Counted from the first letter of the stretch, positions 15,421 to 24,542 are shown. The stretch is DNA of 64,000 nt from JANRIC01 sp033765345 (GCA_033765345.1 JANRIC010000185.1:16563-80562); one strand, 5' to 3'. The notes: a model not told the origin generated them from the letters alone. Translations and numbers: made by a program.

Positions 15421-17001
15421 ATGAAAACACTACAAAAACTTCCCCTGGGTATTCAGACTTTTCGCAAAATACGAGAGGATAACCTGCTTTATGTAGACAA
15501 AACGGAATATATCTATCATTTAATAGAAAAAGGAAGCCGCCTTTTTTTCGCCCGTCCCCGCCGCTTTGGGAAGTCCTTATTAATCTCTACCTTAAAAGAA
15601 ATATTTTTAGGCAGTCGTTCACTTTTCCAGGGGCTTTGGATTGAAGACCAAATCACTTGGGAGACTTACCCAGTCATTCATTTGGATATGAGTAAATTGG
15701 GCGAAAGCCCGCACGTGAATATTGAGGCTTTGCTGGAATTGCAATTATTGCGTATTGCCGAATCGTATGCGCTGTCGCTTTCCCTAAAATCCTCTAACCC
15801 CTACGGGTATTTTCAAGAACTTATAGAAGGCTTACACCAAAAATACCAAAAAAAAGTAGTCATTCTCATAGATGAATACGATGCCCCCCTCACCAATGTC
15901 TTGGATAATCCCGAAAAACTGGAAGAAAACCGCAGCATTCTTGCCAGCCTTTACGGCAACCTCAAAGCCGAGGATGCCTATATTCATTTTGTATTTCTTA
16001 CGGGGATATCTCGTTATGGCAAGATGAATGTCTTCTCTAAGCTCAATAACCTCACCGACCTGAGTTTTGAGGAGGAATTTGGTACCATGCTGGGGTATAC
16101 ACAGGAGGAAATGGAGACGCACTTTGAACCCTATATCGCTCATTATGCCCAGAAAACAGGCATTGCATACAGCGAAGCCCTAGAACAACTAAAACACTGG
16201 TACAACGGCTACTTATTTGCAGAAGGTACAGCAAGGGTATATACCCCTTGGTCTGTGTTGAGCTTTTGTGTGCATCTCAAAATCAACAACTATTGGTTTG
16301 AGACGGGTACGCCTACTTTTTTGATCAAGATGCTCAAAGAACAGCAATTGCCGCTTTATGACCTGGAGCAGGTGCAAGCTGATGATATAACCCTCAAAAA
16401 CGCAGACCTTGGGGGGATAGATGCTTATGCACTGCTCTTTCAGACGGGTTACCTGACCATCAAACGCTCCACAAACCTGGGAATGGATACCATCTACGAA
16501 CTCAGCTACCCCAATCAGGAAGTCAGGCTGAGTTTTTTGAATTATCTTTTGGTGGAATATACAGGCAAGGGACTTTCCAGAGTGCAAAACGACATGATCT
16601 TTCTTGTAAAAAAAGCCTTTTATGAAAATAACCTGCCGCTTTTTTTTGAAGCCGTCAAAACCACCTTTGCCGGTATCCCTTATAATATGTTTATCCACAA
16701 TCAGGAGGCTTATTACCAATCGGTAGTGTATATCTTGGTAGAGTTATCGGGTTTGGTTGTGAGGGGCGAGGAGCAGACCAACGTGGGGCGTATGGATGCC
16801 GTCATAGAAAGCCCTACACATATTTATATCTTTGAATTCAAGATGACGACCGCTTCGGATGCACTCGCCCAAATCCATCAAAAGAAATATTATGAAAAAT
16901 ATGCCCATTCCCCCAAGGAAATTGTGCTGGTGGCAGTAGCCTTTGACGAAACAAGCAAAAGCCTCAAAGAATGGATAAGTGAGGTGTGGGATCGGTCTTA
17001 G
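15421..17001 (+). CDS. AAA-ATPase-like protein with C-terminal PD-(D/E)XK nuclease domain
   Basis: 526 residues from ATG 15421 (an upstream TTG two codons earlier is not preferred). N-terminal AAA-ATPase_like domain (PF09820): YVDKTEYIYHLIE, P-loop FFARPRRFGKSLL (about 44-56), Walker B VVILIDEYDAPL. The C-terminal DUF1703-type nuclease domain carries GRMDAVIE and IYIFEFKM, giving the D...ExK catalytic pattern. The family is abundant and multicopy in Bacteroidota with unclear function, perhaps selfish or defence related. A decayed relative lies at 19413-19568. Confidence 0.88.
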   Translation: MKTLQKLPLGIQTFRKIREDNLLYVDKTEYIYHLIEKGSRLFFARPRRFGKSLLISTLKEIFLGSRSLFQGLWIEDQITWETYPVIHLDMSKLGESPHVNIEALLELQLLRIAESYALSLSLKSSNPYGYFQELIEGLHQKYQKKVVILIDEYDAPLTNVLDNPEKLEENRSILASLYGNLKAEDAYIHFVFLTGISRYGKMNVFSKLNNLTDLSFEEEFGTMLGYTQEEMETHFEPYIAHYAQKTGIAYSEALEQLKHWYNGYLFAEGTARVYTPWSVLSFCVHLKINNYWFETGTPTFLIKMLKEQQLPLYDLEQVQADDITLKNADLGGIDAYALLFQTGYLTIKRSTNLGMDTIYELSYPNQEVRLSFLNYLLVEYTGKGLSRVQNDMIFLVKKAFYENNLPLFFEAVKTTFAGIPYNMFIHNQEAYYQSVVYILVELSGLVVRGEEQTNVGRMDAVIESPTHIYIFEFKMTTASDALAQIHQKKYYEKYAHSPKEIVLVAVAFDETSKSLKEWISEVWDRS

Positions 17002-17007
17002 GTAAGA

Positions 17008-17160
17008 CTGTACACACCTGCATTTGACCCAAAAGGTTTTTAGCGTGCGATGCAAGTACGTGCAAGTGACTAAAAATCCCTTGGAAAGCCCTGCACACAC
17101 CTGCTTTTGCCTAAAAAGGTTTTGGCGTGTGATGTAGCTGTGTGTAGGGGACTAAAAAAG
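17008..17160. repeat. Two imperfect direct repeats of about 70 bases, offset 83
   Basis: ctgNacacacctgcNtttg begins at 17008 and again at 17091; both are followed by aaaaggttt, gcgtg, gatg and gactaaaaa. They lie between the AAA-ATPase gene and the AraC gene. Function unknown; possibly remnants of duplicated insertion ends. Confidence 0.65.
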
Positions 17161-17166
17161 TATGAT

Positions 17167-17210
17167 GAACCTCACAGCAAAGTAATTCAAGAATAAAAAT
17201 TCTAGATTTG
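17167..17210 (+). promoter_or_regulatory. AraC gene promoter with upstream operator-like motif
   Basis: TAGATTTG (17203-17210) fits TAnnTTTG and lies 28 bases before ATG 17238. Upstream, gaacctcacagcaaagtaa (17167-17185) has two relatives after the gene at 18070 and 18092. The motif could be an AraC-type half-site; this is inference. Confidence 0.45.
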
Positions 17211-17237
17211 TACGGTTATAAAGCAATAACAGAAATT

Positions 17238-18065
17238 ATGGAAGTACAAGAAGACGATAAACTCAAGACATTAAGCTATTCAGGGATATTTCTTTCCTGC
17301 TTTGCTGATTATAGTGAAAAGTGTATTCACGCAACGCCGGAACACGTTCTGGTGTACTTGTATTCAGGTGAGCAGGTTATTGAAGACAGAAATAAAATAA
17401 TAAAGTTACAAGCTGGCGAATGTGCATTTATTCGTAGAGACCACCGCCTGAAAATGTATAAAAACAGTAAAGGAGAAGATTTGTACAAAGGAATTTCACT
17501 GACTTTCAAACGAAATGTATTGCGAGATTTTTACAGCAAGTTGAACAAATCTGAAATTCCGACAAATCTAAAAATTTCTGATAAAACCGTCTATAAATTA
17601 GAGCCAAGTCCTGCAATAGAAAGTCTGTTCCAATCGCTTACTCCTTATTTTGATAGTAACATAAAGCCAACAAAAGATGTTACCCATTTAAAATTGTTAG
17701 AAGGAATTTACGCTTTACTGAACAGTAACAAACTTCTCTATCCCATACTTTTTGACTTTGCCGAACCGTGGAAGATTGACCTTTTGGAGTTTCTGAACAG
17801 TAATTATATGGAAGAACTCTCAATGGAACAAATTGCCTCATTTACAGGAAGAAGTTTGGCGACTTTCAAAAGAGATTTTAAGAAAGTAAGCAACCTCACT
17901 CCACAAAAATGGCTGATAAAAAAACGTTTGGAAATGGCTTATTTCAAACTTAAAGAAGAAAACAAAAAAGTACAAGAAGTATATGTAGAAGTGGGATTTA
18001 AAAACCCTTCTCATTTTTCAACGGCATTCAAAAAGCAATACGGAATTCCACCCACCGGAATTTAA
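17238..18065 (+). CDS. AraC family transcriptional regulator
   Basis: 275 residues from ATG 17238; the TTG at 17208 overlaps the -7 box and is rejected. The N-terminal cupin-like sensing domain is at about 1-150 (HVLVYLYSGEQVIED, KLQAGECAFIRRD). The C-terminal double HTH is at about 185-275 (LSMEQIASFTGRSLATFKRDFKK and VQEVYVEVGFKNPSHFSTAFKKQYG). The next gene is an acetyltransferase, and similar AraC-acetyltransferase-cyclophilin sets suggest joint control. Composition is AT-rich compared with neighbours, suggesting acquisition. Confidence 0.9.
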   Translation: MEVQEDDKLKTLSYSGIFLSCFADYSEKCIHATPEHVLVYLYSGEQVIEDRNKIIKLQAGECAFIRRDHRLKMYKNSKGEDLYKGISLTFKRNVLRDFYSKLNKSEIPTNLKISDKTVYKLEPSPAIESLFQSLTPYFDSNIKPTKDVTHLKLLEGIYALLNSNKLLYPILFDFAEPWKIDLLEFLNSNYMEELSMEQIASFTGRSLATFKRDFKKVSNLTPQKWLIKKRLEMAYFKLKEENKKVQEVYVEVGFKNPSHFSTAFKKQYGIPPTGI

Positions 18066-18092
18066 AATTGAGCTTCAGAGAAAAGTAATTTG

Positions 18093-18128
18093 AGCCTCAC
18101 AGTAAAGTTACTGTGAGGCTTTCTGCTT
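18093..18128 (+). terminator. Terminator after the AraC gene
   Basis: agcctcacagta and tactgtgaggct form a 12-bp stem with a short loop (18093-18120), followed by a pyrimidine-rich ttctgctt. The arm is also one of three copies of the cctcacagNaaagt motif, so it could be an operator for the next gene instead. Confidence 0.55.
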
Positions 18129-18164
18129 AATTTTGATTTCATCAACACATAGTTTTAGAAACAC

Positions 18165-18734
18165 ATGGAAGTAATAGCAGAAAATATATTCAGCAGGTTA
18201 AAAGCAGGCGAAACCATATTGCCAAGCGACCCCGAAGCTTACAGAATGAGAGAAGCATCTTTTACCACAAAAAAATTATTGGTTCAGATGAATAATTCAT
18301 CCAACCCTTTTGAAATCAGGAACTTATTAAGCCAAATTACAGCAACTGAAATTGACGAAAGTGTAACGGTATTCACCCCCTTGCAAATCAACTATGGAAA
18401 ACATACCAAAATCGGCAAAAATGTATTCATCAACTTCGATTGTGTTTTTCTGGATTTAGGCGGAATTACCATTGAAGACCATGTATTATTAGCACCGAAA
18501 GTTAGTTTGTTGTCAGAAGGACATCCTATTTCATCTGAAAACAGACATTCACTAACTGTTGGACCTATTCACATCAAAAAAAACGCGTGGATTGGAGCTA
18601 ATGCTACCATTTTACAAGGTGTGACGATTGGCGAAAATGCAATCGTAGCAGCAGGGGCAGTTGTGTCAAAAGATGTTCCTGACAATACTATTGTAGGCGG
18701 AATACCAGCAAAAATTATTAAAAAAATCAATTAA
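18165..18734 (+). CDS. Sugar O-acetyltransferase, left-handed beta-helix (LbH) family
   Basis: 189 residues. An N-terminal Mac-type helical region (about 1-60) is followed by hexapeptide repeats from about 75 to 185 (KIGKNVFINFDCVFLDLGG, WIGANATILQGVTIGENAIVAAGAVVSKDV). The conserved catalytic His is in LLSEGHPISSENRH. It is related to maltose/galactoside acetyltransferases, which transfer acetyl from acetyl-CoA to sugars as trimers. It lies downstream of the AraC gene; the acceptor is unknown. Confidence 0.88.
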   Translation: MEVIAENIFSRLKAGETILPSDPEAYRMREASFTTKKLLVQMNNSSNPFEIRNLLSQITATEIDESVTVFTPLQINYGKHTKIGKNVFINFDCVFLDLGGITIEDHVLLAPKVSLLSEGHPISSENRHSLTVGPIHIKKNAWIGANATILQGVTIGENAIVAAGAVVSKDVPDNTIVGGIPAKIIKKIN

Positions 18735-18744
18735 AATAATAAAA

Positions 18745-18867
18745 ATGAAAATAGCGCACCCTGATGTAGGTTTACAACAACTCTATATAGTTCCCAACAC
18801 CGAAAAAGGTATTGTGGAATGGAAAGAGGCCGTAACCGATGAACAATATTCGGCAGATAAAAAATAA
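18745..18867 (+). CDS. Small ORF of 40 residues, possible gene fragment
   Basis: ATG 18745 to TAA 18867, product starting MKIAHPDVGLQQLYIVPNT. It follows the acetyltransferase by 10 bases and ends 31 bases before the cyclophilin-like gene. Composition looks protein-like (charged, no low complexity), but no family is recognised. It could be the remaining N-terminus of a deleted gene. Confidence 0.35.
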   Translation: MKIAHPDVGLQQLYIVPNTEKGIVEWKEAVTDEQYSADKK

Positions 18868-18898
18868 TCACTTCTTAGATTCAACGAATAAAAGCAAT

Positions 18899-19360
18899 AT
18901 GAAACATTTATTTTTGATACTATTGACATTTATGTCAGTTCTTTTAAGTAATGCATCGTCTTGCAACAAAGAAGACAACAGTAATAAAATAGAAAACAAT
19001 CCTATGGCAACTGGAAAAATCAAGATAACAGTCAATTCTCAAACTTTTACAGCTACGCTTTTGGACAATAATTCAGCAAAAGCATTTAAGGAAATGTTGC
19101 CCTTAACAATCAACATGACGGAACTAAACGGCAATGAGAAATATTATGATCTCCCAAACATCCTGCCCACAAATTCTTCTAATCCGGCAACGATAAAAAA
19201 TGGCGACTTAATGCTATATGGCTCAAAAACTTTGGTACTCTTTTACAAATCTTTCTCGACATCGTACAGCTACACAAAACTAGGAACAATAGATGATAAA
19301 ACAGGACTAGCATCTGCATTAGGTTCGGGAGACATAACCGTTTCTCTCGAGTTGAAATAA
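18899..19360 (+). CDS. Cyclophilin-like fold lipoprotein
   Basis: 153 residues from ATG 18899, chosen because the signal peptide MKHLFLILLTFMSVLLSNAS begins there, followed by Ser-Cys as the lipidation site. The mature domain (KIKITVNSQTFTATLLDNNSAKAF..., then GNEKYYDLPNILPT and GDLMLYGSKTLVLFYKSF) matches the bacterial cyclophilin-like domain (PF18050 type). These lack proven prolyl isomerase activity. It probably belongs to the AraC/acetyltransferase set. Confidence 0.75.
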   Translation: MKHLFLILLTFMSVLLSNASSCNKEDNSNKIENNPMATGKIKITVNSQTFTATLLDNNSAKAFKEMLPLTINMTELNGNEKYYDLPNILPTNSSNPATIKNGDLMLYGSKTLVLFYKSFSTSYSYTKLGTIDDKTGLASALGSGDITVSLELK

Positions 19361-19412
19361 CGATAAAGACAAGCTATAGACCACAGTCTTTAACAAGTGC
19401 GGTGCAGCAGTA

Positions 19413-19568
19413 TCACTCACACCCACACCGCAAAAGAGTCACGAGATACTCCTGATCTTTAAGCAGCCTCTGATAGAGCAGGTTGATGTTGGTCGTTTTG
19501 CCGAACTGCCTAGTGCGCTTCATAGTGAAATATTCCCCAAAGTCGATAAGTTGGATAATATCATCCAC
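19413..19568 (-). pseudogene. Remnant of an AAA-ATPase-like gene (PF09820 family)
   Basis: On the minus strand 19568-19413 reads VDDIIQLIDFGEYFTMKRT, then RQFGKTTNINLLYQRLL, then KDQEYLVTLL and a stop. This is the start of an AAA-ATPase_like domain with the RQFGKTT P-loop and nothing downstream. In-frame stops lie just upstream. It is a decayed relative, not a fragment, of the intact gene at 15421, whose P-loop reads RRFGKSL. Confidence 0.75.
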
Positions 19569-19777
19569 TTACTAGAAGTATCTACCATCAAGTGTTTCTC
19601 AGGTATACAAAGCCTGGTATCGTTAAATCTTTTTCTCATAGTGCTGTGCTTTGTACAAAGATACTCAACAATCGCATCGGAAATACCAAGCGTGTATTAC
19701 TTTACTTAGTGTTTGAGTATTGGTATTTTTATCATAGATTTGAGCATAAATTGTTATTTCTCAAAAAAAGATTAGGC

Positions 19778-20329
19778 ATGAAGTCATTTTTACGCCATGT
19801 AATGATGGTTTTTAGTTGTTGTTTAGGGGAGGGGGAAGTCTTACAGGCTCAAGAAGCATCTATTGGAAGTATCGTGGATCAATACATCGCAACCAAAGAA
19901 AAAATCAAAAATAATCAATTATTCAGCAATACTTTTAACCTCAATGCACGCAAACTTTCCTGGCAATCCTCCATTGTATATCAAAAAACAGAAACCTACT
20001 ATTATCAATTCTCTGGACAAGGCAAGATCCAATTGAACCTACTCAGAATACTGACCGATTCTATAGCCAGCCGATACGAAATAGAATATTTGTATGACCC
20101 TCAGGGAAATCTGCTTTATACCTATGAAAAACAAAACGACCCTCAATACAGCTACCGGGAGCTAAAAGTGTACTTTGAAGGTGAAAAAATACTCAAGGTG
20201 TTGGAAGATAATGTGATGGTCAACTCGAGTGCCATCTTTCATAGTTCCAAATTTCGCTACATCCGCGAATCTGCTTATTTTTATCTTCAAAAATTTGAAG
20301 ATTATTTCCGCCTGATGCCTCAATATTAA
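19778..20329 (+). CDS. Exported protein of unknown function
   Basis: 183 residues from ATG 19778. The frame opens at 19592, but the first 62 codons look noncoding and run past the pseudogene edge. MKSFLRHVMMVFSCCLGEGEVLQAQ is a plausible signal peptide with AQA-type cleavage. The mature part has alternating Tyr-rich beta strands (YYYQFSGQGKIQLNLLRIL, SYRELKVYFEGEKILKVL). No family recognised. It lies 110 bases before the SpoIIE-type phosphatase. Confidence 0.65.
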   Translation: MKSFLRHVMMVFSCCLGEGEVLQAQEASIGSIVDQYIATKEKIKNNQLFSNTFNLNARKLSWQSSIVYQKTETYYYQFSGQGKIQLNLLRILTDSIASRYEIEYLYDPQGNLLYTYEKQNDPQYSYRELKVYFEGEKILKVLEDNVMVNSSAIFHSSKFRYIRESAYFYLQKFEDYFRLMPQY

Positions 20330-20439
20330 AATCTCTCTCCCTGTTTTAGCCCCAAAACTTACACCGTTAGTTGTAAATGCACATTTCAACAACTTAGCAG
20401 GCTTAAAAAGCTTTTAAAGATGTATCCAAAGTTGATTGC

Positions 20440-22302
20440 ATGGGTAGAAAAATTATTTTACTTATTTTTTTTATTTCCAGCCTATTGATTCATAGCTTGA
20501 GCGCACAAGACAATGTGGCTGGCCCGCGTGAGTATCAAAAAAAGCTTCGACAACTTCGCCAGGAGGCAAGGGAATATTTTTGGGATCTAGAAAAATTACA
20601 GGCCTTGCTCAATCTTGAAGAAATTTACCAACAACAAATTGACTCTATCCTGATGGCTCGCCATCAAGTTGAAACTCAATTGGCAGAGTTGGATAAACAA
20701 AGTGCCACGATTCTTTTACTCGAAACCAAGGTGCAACAATTGGGTGAAAATATCAGGCAATCAGAAAGCATCCATCAAGGGCATATTCAAGAAATAAAGC
20801 AATTAAATCTGCATCTTGACTCAGTGCGTGTTCAAAACACACAGTTGGAGCATATCATCAGCCAACTTCATGAACAAATAGATGATTTTACCTCTCAAAA
20901 AAAGTATCGGCAACCCAACCCGGATTCCAGCTACGCCAATACTGACCTCAATCAAGACCTAGGAGTTTCCAATGGCTTTCAGGTAAATGCCATTAAGGCA
21001 ATCAACCAACTGACCATTCCAGAAGAAATCGAGAGACTCAAACAAGAGTTATTACGCACCAAAATCACGGCTACTAAACAGACAGATATTTTATGGAAAT
21101 ATGCACAAGCTTTGGAGAAAAAGCTCAAACAACACGGGATTGATTATCAAGCTCTCAAACGAGATTACCTGCTCGAGATGGATTCCGTAAAAAACGAAAT
21201 AGATTTTCTGAATCTGGTCTTGCTTCGCAAAGACGCACTCCGTAAAAAAGATTCGCTGGTGGCCTTTCAAAGAATTCAAATGATCCAAGCAGAGAAAAAG
21301 ACCTCTGAAACCGCCCGTAAGTTTGCAGAGTTTCGTTATTCCCGCAATAAATTTATTTTCAGCCTTATCGGATTGGTTCTTGCTACATTGGCTTTTGCTT
21401 TTTTCTATCACGCCCAAGTGGTAGGAAAGAAAAAACGTAAGATTGAGGCTCAAAACGAGGTTTTACACAATCAAAATCAGGAAATACAAGCCCAAAAAAC
21501 CTATATTGAAGAAGCCAATGAAAACCTCAAACTTTCTTATCACAAAATTACAGACAGCATTCGTTATGCTCAGACCATTCAAAACGCTATTTTGCCCAAT
21601 CCCCAGGATTTAAGTCGTTTTGTAGAAGATTATTTTATTCTCTTCGCACCCAAAGACATCGTCAGCGGAGATTTTTATTGGATTGCCACTCTCGAAAATC
21701 ACCTTTATCTGGCAGTTGTAGATTGTACCGGACACGGCGTACCGGGAGCTTTTATGTCGATGATTGGAAATACCTTGCTGAATAAAATCATCCACGAAGA
21801 AAAATATGTCAAACCGGCACGTATTTTAGAGCGTCTGAATGAAGAAGTACGCATTAACCTGAATCAGGAACAAAAAGCCAATAATGATGGCATGGATATC
21901 GCTCTTTGTATGCTTGAGAAAAAACCCAATCATCAAACCCTCATAACTTTTAGCGGTGCCAAACGCCCTCTGTATTTTATCCAAAAATCAGATCAGTCAC
22001 TCAAAGAAATTCCAGGAGATCGTAAGTCTATCGGTGGCTGGCGTATGCAAAAAGCTACATTTGAAAACCAAACCCTCAGCCTAGAGTCCGGCACTATGAT
22101 TTATCTTTGTACAGATGGCTATGCCGATCAAAATAATATAGAAAGAATCAAAATCGGCACCCTTCGCCTCAAAGAACTTTTACAAGAAAACAGCCACCTG
22201 AGCCTCCAGGAACAACATAAAAATTTGGCCAGGTTCTTGGAAATGCATACCTTGAATACCGATCAGAGAGATGACATTACCATCATCGGAATCAAGCTTT
22301 AA
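20440..22302 (+). CDS. SpoIIE-family (PP2C) serine phosphatase with periplasmic coiled coil
   Basis: 620 residues. Signal peptide 1-22; long coiled coil about 30-300; one membrane helix about 304-324 (FIFSLIGLVLATLAFAFFYH); cytoplasmic coiled coil about 328-375; PP2C/SpoIIE domain about 385-620 with metal ligands in VSGDFYW (411) and DCTGHGVPGAFMS (428-440), plus late CTDGYADQ and DDITIIGIK. It should dephosphorylate a Ser/Thr protein such as an anti-sigma antagonist, in response to a periplasmic cue. No kinase partner is adjacent. Confidence 0.9.
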   Translation: MGRKIILLIFFISSLLIHSLSAQDNVAGPREYQKKLRQLRQEAREYFWDLEKLQALLNLEEIYQQQIDSILMARHQVETQLAELDKQSATILLLETKVQQLGENIRQSESIHQGHIQEIKQLNLHLDSVRVQNTQLEHIISQLHEQIDDFTSQKKYRQPNPDSSYANTDLNQDLGVSNGFQVNAIKAINQLTIPEEIERLKQELLRTKITATKQTDILWKYAQALEKKLKQHGIDYQALKRDYLLEMDSVKNEIDFLNLVLLRKDALRKKDSLVAFQRIQMIQAEKKTSETARKFAEFRYSRNKFIFSLIGLVLATLAFAFFYHAQVVGKKKRKIEAQNEVLHNQNQEIQAQKTYIEEANENLKLSYHKITDSIRYAQTIQNAILPNPQDLSRFVEDYFILFAPKDIVSGDFYWIATLENHLYLAVVDCTGHGVPGAFMSMIGNTLLNKIIHEEKYVKPARILERLNEEVRINLNQEQKANNDGMDIALCMLEKKPNHQTLITFSGAKRPLYFIQKSDQSLKEIPGDRKSIGGWRMQKATFENQTLSLESGTMIYLCTDGYADQNNIERIKIGTLRLKELLQENSHLSLQEQHKNLARFLEMHTLNTDQRDDITIIGIKL

Positions 22303-22313
22303 TCAATATTTCT

Positions 22314-22802
22314 ATGGAAATTTGTTATTTGGATTCTCCTGTAGGGCTGCTCGAGATCAGCGGAGATCAGGAGGGAATTCAGGCAGTCAAATTTGAAAAC
22401 GCCTTTGTAAAACCCGAAAACCTCCCGGAATGTAAAGACTTGCCTCAGCCTCTTGTGGCCGCTAAAAAACAGCTTAAGGAGTATTTTGCCGGGCAAAGAA
22501 GTGTATTTGATCTGCCTTTGAAACAAGCTGGTACTGAATTTCAGCTCAAAGTATGGAACGAACTTCTTAAAATTCCTTTTGGGAAAACAATCTCGTATTT
22601 AGAGCTAGCGCATCGCCTGGGTGATGCCAAAGTAATCCGTGCCGCCGCAAGTGCCAATGGCAAAAACCCCCTCGTGATCTTGATACCCTGCCACCGTGTG
22701 ATTGGCACCAAAGGTGATTTGGTGGGCTTTGGAGGAGCATTGTGGCGCAAAAAAATACTACTAGACCACGAAGCCCCTTACCGACAAGAAAAGTTATTTT
22801 GA
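22314..22802 (+). CDS. ogt: Methylated-DNA-protein cysteine methyltransferase
   Basis: 162 residues, with the active-site motif LIPCHRVIG (Cys126), the HTH region KIPFGKTISYLELAHRLG and the C-terminal GFGGALWRKKILLDHE. It removes O6-alkyl groups from guanine by irreversible transfer to Cys126. No AraC-type Ada domain is attached, so this is the Ogt/MGMT form. It starts 11 bases after the phosphatase gene and may be cotranscribed with it. Confidence 0.95.
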   Translation: MEICYLDSPVGLLEISGDQEGIQAVKFENAFVKPENLPECKDLPQPLVAAKKQLKEYFAGQRSVFDLPLKQAGTEFQLKVWNELLKIPFGKTISYLELAHRLGDAKVIRAAASANGKNPLVILIPCHRVIGTKGDLVGFGGALWRKKILLDHEAPYRQEKLF

Positions 22803-22829
22803 ATAAAACCCATATATTTTATACCTTGT

Positions 22830-23810
22830 ATGCGCCTGAATTACCCTTTAATTATCCTAGTCCTCTTGGGGGGCTGCTTGTCTTCTTGCTATCGTAAAGC
22901 GCTGATTATTCAGGCTTCTGCTGAAGGCTGTATGATTCCTGAAAGTTCATTTTTATATGATTCTTTGCTGGCAGTAAAGAATAGTCTGTACGAAACGGAT
23001 ACCTTAGATTGTGCCAAAATTCTTCAGAATCGTTTCTCCTTGCGATCTAGCAATATCGCCCAAGATATGCAGATGATTCCTTTGTTGTGTAAATTCGCAA
23101 AACAGGAAAAAAACAATACCAATCCAAGTGAATTTATTCAGACTAAAGTCGAGATCCAACAACAAATCCTGGTCTCCATCACAGACCTAAACAGCCTCCT
23201 GTCCGAAATCACCTGTGAACGCGAAAGAATGCAAGAACTGTATGATGCGCTCAACGGGCAGATTAGCAAACGAATCAACAAAGCTACGGTTTATTCCATC
23301 ATTGCTGGAGGGCTTACCACCATCATTGCGGCAGTAATAGCCATCAAAGGGAATGAAGATGTACCTTATTACGAACAAGGAATCGGCATTACGGGCGCGG
23401 TAGCCGGCACTTACTGGGGGTTTCGTTCTATTTCGCAGAAGTCAAAGATTAAATTTTTGCACTTCCGTAATCACCTCACAGATATATGGCTACAACAATC
23501 TTGGAGCCATATTTATTCGCCTTACATCTGGAATTACCTGAGTAAACCTTTTACTTTAAAAGGGAAAACTACTAATAGGCTTGAATTGGTTTTAAATAAA
23601 TGGGAAGAATTGGAGCTGCCTCTTGCCAAAGACGATCGTAAATACGAGCAAAAGCTACATCTGATGCTGGGTATGGGAGGGGATTATACGCTGGAAGACC
23701 TTGAAAATAGAATCAAAATGTATGAAATATTGGTAGATGAGATCATTACCATCAATTATGATCTGAACCGCTTGCAGGAGGAAATCATGCTAGGTTTTAA
23801 AATACACTAA
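22830..23810 (+). CDS. Lipoprotein of unknown function with a central membrane segment
   Basis: 326 residues. N-terminus MRLNYPLIILVLLGGCLSSC has lipobox-like Cys residues. Helical region to about 150 with Cys residues (ASAEGCMIP, LDCAKIL, LLCKF), then a hydrophobic segment about 151-167 (VYSIIAGGLTTIIAAVIAI), and a helical C-terminal half. No family recognised. It converges with the TPR-PspC gene, 9 bases apart. Confidence 0.65.
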   Translation: MRLNYPLIILVLLGGCLSSCYRKALIIQASAEGCMIPESSFLYDSLLAVKNSLYETDTLDCAKILQNRFSLRSSNIAQDMQMIPLLCKFAKQEKNNTNPSEFIQTKVEIQQQILVSITDLNSLLSEITCERERMQELYDALNGQISKRINKATVYSIIAGGLTTIIAAVIAIKGNEDVPYYEQGIGITGAVAGTYWGFRSISQKSKIKFLHFRNHLTDIWLQQSWSHIYSPYIWNYLSKPFTLKGKTTNRLELVLNKWEELELPLAKDDRKYEQKLHLMLGMGGDYTLEDLENRIKMYEILVDEIITINYDLNRLQEEIMLGFKIH

Positions 23811-23819
23811 AAAATTAGC

Positions 23820-24542
23820 TCAATACTTGGGCATAATAAAAGCCAGTAGGATGTATAGCGGAATGCTCATCCCGGTACCCAGCAAAGCACCTAAAATAAA
23901 AGCAATACGAATCCAAGTAGGGTCTACCCCAAAATATTCGGCAATTCCTGCACAAACGCCAAATATTTTTTTATCCCGACTGGATTTTTTCAGGCGTTTG
24001 TTGCCGTCTAACTTGGCAATCTCTTTGCTGAAAACGTCTTTCACTTGATTCGCTTCCTTGCCAAAATTTGTGAAGTCAATTTGAAAGTTTTTGAAAGTGG
24101 AGGTTTTGGTATATTTAGCAGTGCCGCGATTGAGCTCGCTGGCCAATTCAAAAGAAGGATCGTGGGTAGCATCAACTTGTAAAGCCCTTTTGACATAGCT
24201 TTTAGCCATTTGGAGGTCATCTTTATTGCGCTTAAGCAGCCAACGGTGCTTGTAAGCATTGGCAAGTCCATAAAGTGCATCGATGCTTCCAGGATTGAGG
24301 ATGACAGCTTGTCTGAATTCGTCGATGGCACTGTCCCAATCTTCATAACGGCTGTAGCCTTTTCCACGAGCAATGTAATCTTTGATTTTTTGCTTGATAA
24401 GCGATAAATCCTCGGGCGACATACCAAGTTCTTCTGCAATTTTCTGCATTTCCTCTACATTCAAGGGTCTTTCTTTTTGTTCCTCTTGAATTTTGAGTAC
24501 TTTTTTAATGTATTCTTGTATGGTATCCCCCGGATTGCTCAT
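23820..24542 (-). CDS. TPR protein with C-terminal PspC domain
   Basis: 240 residues from ATG 24542 (MSNPGDTIQEYIKK); an alternative ATG lies two codons upstream. Residues about 60-150 contain TPR-like helices (GYSRYEDWDSAIDEFRQAVILNPGSIDALYGLANAYKHR). The C-terminal PspC domain is at about 183-240 (SSRDKKIFGVCAGIAEYFGVDPTWIRI, then IPLYILLAFIMP). An N-terminal acidic helical region (MQKIAEELGMSPEDLSLIKQK) resembles a UBA-like motif. Likely a membrane-tethered scaffold; function unknown. Confidence 0.8.
   Translation of the reverse strand: MSNPGDTIQEYIKKVLKIQEEQKERPLNVEEMQKIAEELGMSPEDLSLIKQKIKDYIARGKGYSRYEDWDSAIDEFRQAVILNPGSIDALYGLANAYKHRWLLKRNKDDLQMAKSYVKRALQVDATHDPSFELASELNRGTAKYTKTSTFKNFQIDFTNFGKEANQVKDVFSKEIAKLDGNKRLKKSSRDKKIFGVCAGIAEYFGVDPTWIRIAFILGALLGTGMSIPLYILLAFIMPKY

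Noticed and set aside
15421..17001. Classical restriction or CRISPR component
   Set aside because: The domain pair is the AAA-ATPase_like/DUF1703 family; no methylase, Cas gene or array is nearby.
17208..17237. TTG start extending the AraC protein by 10 residues
   Set aside because: It overlaps the -7 box TAGATTTG; ATG 17238 fits the family start.
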